A DNA stretch of 58,129 nucleotides from positions 1 to 58,129 of the forward strand of contig DATBED010000072.1 of NCBI GenBank assembly GCA_036276195.1, written 5' to 3'. The translations under genes were made by a program, and so were the position numbers. Source of the DNA: DATBED01 sp036276195. Its GTDB lineage: Bacteria; Patescibacteriota; Saccharimonadia; Saccharimonadales; UBA4665. Positions 42,198 through 48,742 of the stretch are shown piece by piece. Below the pieces are notes generated by a model. It was not told where the DNA came from. It saw nothing but the letters and a program-made list of their open reading frames with translations, and did no database searches. Position 1 is the first letter of the stretch. Every line of letters begins with the position of its first letter.

Positions 42198-42903
42198 AAG
42201 ACAGTCCTTCAATTTTAGGCGGCAAGGAGCGCTGGTCGCGGTAGGCTTTGGGCAGCATCATGTCGGGTGACCAGGTTTTAATAATAATGTCGAGGTCTTC
42301 ACCCTGTTGGTATTTGCCGCTGAAGTCGGCATCGCGGCCCTTGCCATAAGAGCCTTCGACCTCGCCCGTCTCATGAAAAACAGCTTGGGCGATGCGCTCC
42401 CCCACCGGCAGTAGCACCGTTTCGCGCTCGTTGAGGTTATATATCTCCAGAGTTAGACGGTTAACGTACCCAGGGTCGACCCAGCCGGCATCAAAGCAGC
42501 AGGCCACGCCGTTGCGGCCCCAGCTGGAGCGGGACTTCAGCTCATAAGCGCCCGGCGGCAGGATGCCAAAAAACTCATGGGTATGGGCCAGGATTCGCTC
42601 GCGTGGCTTGAGGCTAATAACTGGGTGTTCAAGTGGGATATTAACGACGGGCTTAAAGCCATTCAACTTACACCACTCGCCGTGTGGCATGGCTTTGTAT
42701 GGCCCGTCGAAGTAACGTTCCACATCTTCAGGGTCGAACGGATTATAGATAGTCCGCTCATTCATCCGCTCGATGCGGTAGTAATAGTAGCCGAGGGTTA
42801 CGTCGAGGCTGGCATGGCTAACGTGTTTCGGGTCAAAAGGATGGCAAATAATATGACCCTCATCGATCGCCTGCCTGATCTGGATATTGCTATAAACTGC
42901 CAA
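42190..42903 (-). CDS. dcd: dCTP deaminase-like protein
   Basis: 237 aa, longer than the 190-aa E. coli enzyme. The core has SHASLDVTLG, AYELKSRSSWGRNGV (substrate loop), CFDAGWVDPGYVNRLTLEIYN (catalytic Glu in TLEIYN) and PVGERIAQAVF. It converts dCTP to dUTP, or to dUMP if bifunctional, feeding the thymidylate synthase encoded next. TTG at 42903 is the start, with GGGAG 7 nt upstream. An extra loop (residues about 48-75) accounts for the additional length. Confidence 0.93.
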   Translation of the reverse strand: MAVYSNIQIRQAIDEGHIICHPFDPKHVSHASLDVTLGYYYYRIERMNERTIYNPFDPEDVERYFDGPYKAMPHGEWCKLNGFKPVVNIPLEHPVISLKPRERILAHTHEFFGILPPGAYELKSRSSWGRNGVACCFDAGWVDPGYVNRLTLEIYNLNERETVLLPVGERIAQAVFHETGEVEGSYGKGRDADFSGKYQQGEDLDIIIKTWSPDMMLPKAYRDQRSLPPKIEGLSYD

Positions 42904-43048
42904 GTCGTTCTCCCTGTTCCATCTATTTTAGTAGAACAGCGTCCAATCAAGCAAGCATAATAGTAATGTGATTTTTACGCAATTAGCTGTTATACACGAC
43001 TAACCGCTGCCATACACCTAAAAATACCTCCTGAACACGGCTATTTAG

Positions 43049-43054
43049 TACAAT
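43049..43054 (+). promoter_or_regulatory. -10 box of a probable leaderless transcript
   Basis: TACAAT ends 6 nt before ATG at 43061 (3 nt before GTG at 43058). No ribosome site is seen. Confidence 0.4.
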
Positions 43055-43060
43055 AGGGTG

Positions 43061-44755
43061 ATGCTTCCCGCCACCCTTAAGACACAGCTTAAGATTCATA
43101 GACAGTTTGCCGTTCAGCTTTTAGGAGTACTAGTGTCGGCGCATGGCTTGTATATTCTAGCGGCCATCCTGTTGGTGCAAACCGGTGCGCGCCGAGGCAC
43201 TCACATTAGTGACATATTTATTGATTTACCTCTGTTAATAGGCCTAAGTCTAGTTTACCTTGGGGGCTTGCTGCGCCGCCGTAAGCGCACAGCCTGGCTG
43301 GTGACAGTTATGGCCTACACCTTTTACCTAGGGCTAGGGGTAGCTCAGCTGATCAACCGGACCCACCTGGAGGACGTGCAGCTTCACGAACTGACTCGTA
43401 CCTTACTGTTGCCGATCGTGGTGCTAGGCCTGTTGATGGCCTTCCAGCGGGAATTCGTGGTAAAGAGTGACGTACAAGGGTTTGGTTTTGCAGCCCGTTT
43501 TTCAGCCGTTATCTTGTTAATAGCTGTCTTCTACGGCGTTATCGGTTTTTCGTTACTGGACCATTCTGACTTTCACCAAGAGATCGGCGTAGCCACAGCG
43601 ACACACTACACGATCGACCAGTTTAATCTGACGACCAACAAGCCTGTAAAGGCCTACACCCGCCGGGCACACTTGTTTTTGGACTCGTTATCTTTCATTA
43701 GTACAGCGGCCGTAGCTTACGCCTTGATCTCTCTATTCCAGCCCTTGCGGGCCCGCTTTGCCGATCAGGCCCATGAACGCGAGCAGATGAAGCAGCTGCT
43801 AGAGCAATATGGCGGCCCTAGTGAAGAGTTTTTCAAATTATGGCCCGACGATAAGCACTATATCTTCGATGATTCCGGCCAAAGTGGGCTGGCTTTCCAT
43901 GTTAGCCGCGGCGTGGCGCTTTGCCTGGCTGATCCGGTCGGTAAAAGGCAGTCCTTCCCTAAACTTATGAGCAAGTTCGACGACCTATGCTTTGGTAATG
44001 ATTGGCTACCAGCCTTCATCCATATCGAAGATAAGCATCGCCAGCTGTATGAAAAGCATGATTTCGCCTTGCAAAAACTCGGCCAAGAGGCAGTATTAGA
44101 CCTAAAGCACTTCCGCAAGGAGGTGGCCGGCACTAAATATTTTCGCCAAATCCGTAATAAATTTAACCGGCACGATTACAGCTATGAATTGTTGGAGCCG
44201 CCGCACCACAAGGCGGTAATAGATCGCTTGCAGGAGGTATCCAACGAATGGCTGGGTCACGACGGCCGAGTCGAGCGGGGCTTCGTTATGGGTTACTTCA
44301 CGCCAGACTACATGCAAATGTGTCGCTTGATGGTGGCGCGGGACGCTGCCGGCACTATCCAGGGTTTTGTTAACCTACTGCCAACGGATTTTGACAAACA
44401 AGAGGCCACTTTCGACATGCTGCGCCATTCCAATAAAAGCCTGGGCAACATTAACGATTACTTACTGATGGCGCTGATTGACTACTCGCTGGAAAAGGGT
44501 TACGAAAAGCTGAACCTGGGCCTTTGCGCCTTGGTTGGCCTAGACGAAGAGCCCGACGAAGAAAAAAACCGGGTAATCAGCAACTTCTTGAGTTTCGCCT
44601 ACGCCAACGGCGACCGCTTTTACTCGTTTCAAGGCTTGTATAAATTTAAGGCTAAATACGAACCTGAGTGGCGTGATCGCTATATTGCTTACCAAGGCGG
44701 CATTCGCGGCTTCACGCGCACTATGACGGCCCTAATGCGGGCGATGCGCATCTAA
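43061..44755 (+). CDS. MprF-like lysyl-phosphatidylglycerol synthase / DUF2156 protein
   Basis: 564 aa. The N-terminal half (about 15-240) has roughly six to seven membrane helices; the C-terminal half (about 255-564) is a GNAT-related DUF2156 domain with FDDSGQSGLAFHVSRGVALCL, DPVGKRQSFPKL, VAGTKYFRQIRNKFNRHDY and the final LNLGLCALVGLDEEPDEEKN. Such enzymes transfer lysine or alanine from charged tRNA to phosphatidylglycerol, lowering surface negative charge. N-terminal helices are fewer than in classical MprF. The start may be ATG 43061 or GTG 43058. Confidence 0.88.
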   Translation: MLPATLKTQLKIHRQFAVQLLGVLVSAHGLYILAAILLVQTGARRGTHISDIFIDLPLLIGLSLVYLGGLLRRRKRTAWLVTVMAYTFYLGLGVAQLINRTHLEDVQLHELTRTLLLPIVVLGLLMAFQREFVVKSDVQGFGFAARFSAVILLIAVFYGVIGFSLLDHSDFHQEIGVATATHYTIDQFNLTTNKPVKAYTRRAHLFLDSLSFISTAAVAYALISLFQPLRARFADQAHEREQMKQLLEQYGGPSEEFFKLWPDDKHYIFDDSGQSGLAFHVSRGVALCLADPVGKRQSFPKLMSKFDDLCFGNDWLPAFIHIEDKHRQLYEKHDFALQKLGQEAVLDLKHFRKEVAGTKYFRQIRNKFNRHDYSYELLEPPHHKAVIDRLQEVSNEWLGHDGRVERGFVMGYFTPDYMQMCRLMVARDAAGTIQGFVNLLPTDFDKQEATFDMLRHSNKSLGNINDYLLMALIDYSLEKGYEKLNLGLCALVGLDEEPDEEKNRVISNFLSFAYANGDRFYSFQGLYKFKAKYEPEWRDRYIAYQGGIRGFTRTMTALMRAMRI

Positions 44756-44812
44756 TTAAATAATAATTAAATAATTGGCTAAAGTCGCGCCTGTATGTTT
44801 ATATGCTTAACG

Positions 44813-44852
44813 CACTGTCGAGATACCGACGTTTGACGGTATCTCGACAGTG
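44813..44852. promoter_or_regulatory. 16-bp perfect inverted repeat upstream of the MarR gene
   Basis: CACTGTCGAGATACCG (44813-44828) and its exact complement (44837-44852) flank an 8-nt spacer. It ends 21 bp before the MarR-like ATG, with TTGGCT (44775) and TTTATA (44798) forming a possible promoter just upstream. It may be the regulator's operator or a 5' hairpin. No T-tract follows, so it is not an intrinsic terminator for the DUF2156 gene. Confidence 0.6.
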
Positions 44853-44873
44853 GCTGGATGCACGGTACACACA

Positions 44874-45389
44874 ATGAGACGAGCGCAATGGCTACCACCC
44901 TTACAACCACTACCTCCAAGCCAGGTGCTTTGGCGGGTCTGCAATTATTATCAATTGCGTCTTCACTCAGCCCTCAGAGCACACAACCTCACCTATTTGC
45001 AGTTCAGCGTAATGCTTGAGGTATTGGCTCAGCCAAAGGCCGTGGCAGCGAGCTATAAACAGTTGGCTGTCGCACTTGACGTTAACGAGCGGCGCGTGGC
45101 TCGAGCTGTTAGAGGTCTGTCGAAGCTGGGCCTGATTCATGATTACTACGTTGATATGTTCGACAACCGAGCTCAATTAGTCATCGCTTCGCCAATCACA
45201 CTGCGGAAAATTCAAGAGTTACTTGCCGTTCTAGAGCCAATCGAAAACGACATAGTCTTACTGGTGGGCGCAGAGTTGTCGCACAGTATGTGTTCGGTGT
45301 CTAGCCTTCGGCCTGAGCCGCCAGAGCCTCGCGCACGACCTGGTTGGTGGATGCAAACACACTATTGGGGCTCGGAGTGGCGTCGATAG
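44874..45389 (+). CDS. MarR-family winged-helix transcriptional regulator
   Basis: 171 aa from ATG at 44874 (another start at 44850 lies inside the inverted repeat). The winged helix is visible: LTYLQFSVMLEVLAQPKAVA, SYKQLAVALDVNERRVARAVRGLSKLGLIHD, then the wing DMFDNRAQLVIAS. Dimerisation helices flank it at both ends. After about residue 140 the sequence (LRPEPPEPRARPGWW) is Pro/Arg rich and runs antisense to the end of tmk2 (89 bp overlap), so the tail may be a non-conserved extension. It probably binds the adjacent inverted repeat. Ligand unknown. Confidence 0.8.
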   Translation: MRRAQWLPPLQPLPPSQVLWRVCNYYQLRLHSALRAHNLTYLQFSVMLEVLAQPKAVAASYKQLAVALDVNERRVARAVRGLSKLGLIHDYYVDMFDNRAQLVIASPITLRKIQELLAVLEPIENDIVLLVGAELSHSMCSVSSLRPEPPEPRARPGWWMQTHYWGSEWRR

Positions 45390-45939
45390 TAGTTGCTTTA
45401 TAGCGTTCGGCCGCTTCGTGGTAACCGCGGGCAACCCGTTCAAAAAAGTCCGGCGGCTTGCTTTCGAAGTAGTCAGGATGCTTGCCGGTACGGCTTAGGC
45501 GTTGACGGGCCACTTCTAGAGGGGCATTGTAAACGATCACCAAGTCAGGACGCAGCTCCTGCATGCCACTGTTGGCGAGCTGCCAGCCTACCTCGGCATC
45601 GGCGCCGCTGCCGAAAACCCCATAGGCCACTAGCGAAAGCGGGCTTCGATCCAGCAGAATGATTGATCCTTTGGCGCGTTCAGCCCCTATTGATTCTATA
45701 AGCGCTGCTTGAATGGCGGCGGATATATAGACGTCTGTCAGAGGGGGGCGAGGCAGCGGCTGGAGCATAATTTCACCCAAGGCATCACCTATTGGTGTTC
45801 CCCCGAGATTACGCTTAACCATTACTGTGTAGCCGGCGCTTTCGAGCTCGGCTTTACTCATTTGCAGTTGAGTAGTTTTGCCAACGCCGTCAATCCCGTC
45901 AAAAGCAATCAAAAAGCCGTTAGGAATCGTCTTTGGCAT
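45301..45939 (-). CDS. tmk: Thymidylate kinase (second copy)
   Basis: 212 aa: LIAFDGIDGVGKTTQLQMSK (Walker A, about 15-22), LDRSPLSLVAYG (DR motif), and PDLVIVYNAPLEVARQRLSRTGKHPDYFE (lid-like region). It phosphorylates dTMP to dTDP. A different thymidylate kinase domain is fused to ThyX at 39843-42197, so the window encodes two. CATAAT lies 6 nt before the ATG without a ribosome site. It lies 17 bp downstream of rplA. Confidence 0.92.
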   Translation of the reverse strand: MPKTIPNGFLIAFDGIDGVGKTTQLQMSKAELESAGYTVMVKRNLGGTPIGDALGEIMLQPLPRPPLTDVYISAAIQAALIESIGAERAKGSIILLDRSPLSLVAYGVFGSGADAEVGWQLANSGMQELRPDLVIVYNAPLEVARQRLSRTGKHPDYFESKPPDFFERVARGYHEAAERYKATTIDATPSPNSVFASTNQVVREALAAQAEG

Positions 45940-45945
45940 GCTTTA

Positions 45946-45951
45946 ATTATG
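45946..45951 (-). promoter_or_regulatory. -10 box of a probable leaderless transcript
   Basis: CATAAT on the minus strand ends 6 nt before the tmk ATG at 45939, in the gap after rplA. Confidence 0.35.
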
Positions 45952-45956
45952 CCAGA

Positions 45957-46892
45957 TTACGCAACGACTACTATATCAACCGGAATAGATGGGCCCATGC
46001 TAGTGGTCAAGTGAACAGACTTGACATAGTTACCCTTTATGCCACTGGGCTTATTGGATCGGATGCTGGCCACCACGGCACTAGCGTTCTCTAGTAATTG
46101 AGGTGATTCAAAACTGACCTTGCCAATGCCTAGGTGTACAATGCCAGTGGAATCGACCCTATATTCCACGCGACCGGCCTGGGCCTCGGCCACTGCCCGA
46201 TCAACGTCTTTGGTAACGGTACCACTTTTGGGATTCGGCATTAGGCCGCGCGGCCCAAGTATACGGGCATATTTACCCAGTTTAGGCATAAAATCTGGAG
46301 TGGACACCAGTACGTCAAAATCTATCACACCTTTTTCCAGTTTTGCTAATAACGCATCGTCGGCCACGGCTACCTTAACCACTTTACCGGTGCCGGCCGG
46401 TAGCACTATGGTATCTCTAATGTTCTGATCGGCCTGCTTTGGGTCAACCGCCAGATTAACATGCATTTCAACAGTGGCATCAAACTTAACGTGGCTGGTT
46501 TTCTTAGCCAACTCTATTGCTTGCTCCAGGCTGTAAACCTTACCCTTTTCAATCTGTTCGGCGGACTTTCTGAAGCCTTTACTGCGTCGCTCCAGCCGTG
46601 AACGCGACGGTTTGACGGGCGTCTTTTGCTTTTCTGCTGCTTCGTCACTAGCCTTGCGCTCCGCCTTAGCTTGCTTCTCGGCCTCTTCTTTAAGCGCCTT
46701 AGCACTGCGCTTACCAGCCTTAGCTGTTTCGGTCTCTTCAGTATCTTCTGCAGCTTCTGTATTCTCTGCTTCGGGGTTTTCTTTCGAAGCCTTAGCCTCG
46801 TCAATCAAAGCCCGGATGTCGGCCACTTTCGCCTTGGCATCTACCTCAACACCAAGCTTTTCAGCCTCTTCTAGTAAATCTTTTTTAGCCAT
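45957..46892 (-). CDS. rplA: 50S ribosomal protein L1 (uL1) with an N-terminal extension
   Basis: 311 aa, about 80 longer than usual. Residues 1-95 form an acidic/basic low-complexity extension beginning with a HeH/SAP-like helix pair (KKDLLEEAEKLGVEVDAKAK and VADIRALIDEAK) and then Glu/Ala/Lys-rich sequence. The L1 domain starts near residue 100 (RSKGFRKSAEQIEKGKVYSLEQ) and has the signature PAGTGKVVKVAV and MPKLGKYARILGPRGLMPNPK. It binds the L1 stalk of 23S rRNA. The role of the extension is unknown. Spaced 2 bp from rplK. Confidence 0.95.
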   Translation of the reverse strand: MAKKDLLEEAEKLGVEVDAKAKVADIRALIDEAKASKENPEAENTEAAEDTEETETAKAGKRSAKALKEEAEKQAKAERKASDEAAEKQKTPVKPSRSRLERRSKGFRKSAEQIEKGKVYSLEQAIELAKKTSHVKFDATVEMHVNLAVDPKQADQNIRDTIVLPAGTGKVVKVAVADDALLAKLEKGVIDFDVLVSTPDFMPKLGKYARILGPRGLMPNPKSGTVTKDVDRAVAEAQAGRVEYRVDSTGIVHLGIGKVSFESPQLLENASAVVASIRSNKPSGIKGNYVKSVHLTTSMGPSIPVDIVVVA

Positions 46893-46894
46893 AC

Positions 46895-47323
46895 TTAGCC
46901 TTCGACCTCGACGCCCATGCTGCGAGCAGTGCCGGCGACCATCTTTTTAACAGCCTCAACATCGTCGGTATTCATATCAGAAGCCTTTTCTTCGGCGATC
47001 TTGGTCAATTGGGCCTTCGACAGCTTCTTATCGATCTTCTCGCTGTTGGGGCGACCTGAGCCCTTTTGGATGCCCAACTCTTTGCGGATGCGGTCATCTG
47101 TGGGCATGCCGACTACCCGAAACTCCATGGTACGGTCATCATAGACAGTGATATGCGCCGTAACTTCTTGGCCCTGCATATCTTTGGTGGCGTCGTTAAA
47201 AGGCTGGATGAAATCCATCATGTTAACACCGTACTGGCCCAGTGTGCTGCCAACTGGCGGCGCCGCCGAAGCCTGGCCTCCGCGGATCTTCATTTTCAAA
47301 TTTGCTCGAACTACTTTTGCCAT
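46895..47323 (-). CDS. rplK: 50S ribosomal protein L11 (uL11)
   Basis: 142 aa, normal length: KIRGGQASAAPPVGSTLGQYGVN (N-terminal domain, Pro-rich loop) and the rRNA-binding C-terminal part with GSGRPNSEKIDKKLSKAQLTKI and AVKKMVAGTARSMGVEV. It forms the GTPase-associated centre with L10 and 23S rRNA. It is followed by rplA after 2 bp. Confidence 0.97.
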   Translation of the reverse strand: MAKVVRANLKMKIRGGQASAAPPVGSTLGQYGVNMMDFIQPFNDATKDMQGQEVTAHITVYDDRTMEFRVVGMPTDDRIRKELGIQKGSGRPNSEKIDKKLSKAQLTKIAEEKASDMNTDDVEAVKKMVAGTARSMGVEVEG

Positions 47324-47463
47324 AGATTATTGCGAACGTCGCAACGCTGCGCTGCTCAACGTTCTCCTTCCCTTTCTTAGACTGCTTAATTAATTGAAGC
47401 GATTAAGACAGAAGTGCGTAACCTGTTAACTGTAGCAAATTTTACTAGATCTGTCCAGCCAAA

Positions 47464-47661
47464 TCAGGGTCGTCGAGTTATTCGGACTATGTTGTCAATT
47501 GCCAGTGCAGCGAGGCCGGCCACGGCTAAAGTGCCCAGTACTGAGGCTCTAGTTTCAACACCTAGTATTGCTCCTCCAGCAAACCCTATAATGTCCCATA
47601 AATGACGCACGTCCTCTTGTCCTTGAGTTTCGGGTGGGTATTGAGTTGGTCTTTCGCCCAT
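47464..47661 (-). CDS. Small membrane protein between nusG and rplK
   Basis: 65 aa from ATG at 47661, one base after the nusG stop (TAG-T-ATG), which suggests translational coupling. A soluble start (MGERPTQYPPETQGQEDVRH) is followed by a hydrophobic region that could form two short helices (LWDIIGFAGGAILG and VLGTLAVAGLAALAI) and a basic end (NIVRITRRP). No family was recognised. Its position between nusG and rplK, where these genes are usually adjacent, is unusual. The 140 bp before rplK hold nothing else visible. Confidence 0.55.
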   Translation of the reverse strand: MGERPTQYPPETQGQEDVRHLWDIIGFAGGAILGVETRASVLGTLAVAGLAALAIDNIVRITRRP

Positions 47662-47662
47662 A

Positions 47663-48217
47663 CTAGACCCGCTTAACTTGGAGGCCGTCGAGTTCGACCG
47701 GAGTTTCGCGGCCGAACATGTTAACCAGCACTTTAAGTTTGCCTTTGGCAGCATCGATCTCGTTAATACTGCCGTCGAAGCCCTTAAATGGTCCGTCGAT
47801 GATGTTAACCACTTCGCCGATGGTAAAGTCGATCTTGTGTTTGGGTTGTTCCAAGCCCATGCGTTTTTGAATTTTCTCGATTTCTTCCGGCTCGATCGGG
47901 GTTGGGTCGGTACCACTGCCCACGAAGCCGGTCACGCTTGGCGTGTTGCGTACGATGTACCAGGCGTCCTCTGATAGCTTCATTTCTACCAAGACATATC
48001 CCTGAAAGATGCGCTTCTCGACGACGCGGCGTTTGCCGTTCTTGATCTCAATCATCTTTTCTTTAGGAACCAGGATATGAAAAATCTTGTCTTTCATATC
48101 GAGCGATTCGGCGCGTTGCCGGATGCTTTCGGCCACTTTTTCTTCGTAACCACTGTAGGTGTGGATGGCATACCACTGCTTGGTTGTGTCATATCGCTTA
48201 GTTGTGCTCATACTCAT
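47663..48217 (-). CDS. nusG: Transcription antitermination protein NusG
   Basis: 184 aa: NGN domain with KQWYAIHTYSGYEEKVAESI and PGYV-like QGYVLVEM, followed by the KOW domain (GEVVNIIDGPFKGFDGSINEI). It travels with RNA polymerase and links it to ribosomes or Rho. An insertion of moderate size between NGN and KOW is absent. It follows secE in the usual order. Confidence 0.96.
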   Translation of the reverse strand: MSMSTTKRYDTTKQWYAIHTYSGYEEKVAESIRQRAESLDMKDKIFHILVPKEKMIEIKNGKRRVVEKRIFQGYVLVEMKLSEDAWYIVRNTPSVTGFVGSGTDPTPIEPEEIEKIQKRMGLEQPKHKIDFTIGEVVNIIDGPFKGFDGSINEIDAAKGKLKVLVNMFGRETPVELDGLQVKRV

Positions 48218-48226
48218 AATAGTTCC

Positions 48227-48628
48227 TTACTTTAGTAGTATATTCTTAAATAATTTGTCGAGGCCGAAGTCAACCACCGCTATGGCAGCACCAAAAACTA
48301 TGGCAAAAACCAGGACGGCGAAGGTCAGTTGGCGGCTTTGCTTCCAGTTTGGCCAGGTGACTAGCTTAAGCTCGCGCCAGCTATTACGGAAGTAGGAGGG
48401 GAAAATGATTTTGCCGATAAAGCGCAGTACTTTAAGCAAAGGCGCGAGTGGCTTCCAGCGCGCGATGGCCCTAAAGCCTTTACCGACTGGGCCGAAGATA
48501 CTGCCTAGCAGCTGCTTAAGGCGCCCGCGCCGGCCGACTTTAGCTTCGGCTTCACCAGCCTTTACGGCTCGCTCGCGGAAGGTATCCGGGTTCCTGACGA
48601 GGCGCTTCTGTTTTGGCTTGTCAGCCAT
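48227..48628 (-). CDS. secE: Preprotein translocase subunit SecE with N-terminal extension
   Basis: 133 aa. Only residues about 75-133 form the conserved SecE: FRNSWRELKLVTWPNWKQSRQ (amphipathic helix and W-P motif) and one transmembrane helix (about 98-120). Residues 1-75 are basic with a hydrophobic patch (LLKVLRFIGKII) and are an extension relative to most single-span SecE proteins. It clamps SecY in the membrane. An AAGGAGAAG ribosome site precedes the ATG. It leads the secE-nusG-rplK-rplA series. Confidence 0.92.
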   Translation of the reverse strand: MADKPKQKRLVRNPDTFRERAVKAGEAEAKVGRRGRLKQLLGSIFGPVGKGFRAIARWKPLAPLLKVLRFIGKIIFPSYFRNSWRELKLVTWPNWKQSRQLTFAVLVFAIVFGAAIAVVDFGLDKLFKNILLK

Positions 48629-48652
48629 TCTTCTCCTTAAACTAGAGCCACT

Positions 48653-48678
48653 AAAAAAGCCTACATTAAGTCGTAGGC
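48653..48678 (-). terminator. Terminator-like hairpin upstream of secE
   Basis: On the minus strand GCCTAC (48678-48673), an 8-nt loop and GTAGGC (48664-48659), followed by TTTTTT. It lies 25 bp before secE in the leader with no upstream minus-strand gene, so it is an attenuator candidate. TTGACC-N17-TAAGCT further upstream may be the promoter. Confidence 0.5.
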
Positions 48679-48728
48679 CAATGTGTCAAGCTTAACAGCT
48701 CGGCTGCCTGGGGTCAAGCCCGATTTGT

Positions 48729-48734
48729 TATGAT
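48729..48734 (+). promoter_or_regulatory. Extended -10 box of a probable leaderless transcript
   Basis: TG-T-TATGAT (TATGAT at 48729-48734) ends 8 nt before ATG at 48743. No ribosome site. Confidence 0.4.
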
Positions 48735-48742
48735 TGGATGGT

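Noticed and set aside
44755..44852. Intrinsic terminator for the DUF2156 gene at the 16-bp palindrome
   Set aside because: No T-tract follows on either strand, and it lies close to the next gene's start, so an operator or leader hairpin is more likely.
46514..46804. Alternative basic open frame within rplA
   Set aside because: It is a shifted-frame shadow of the Glu/Lys-rich N-terminal extension of L1.
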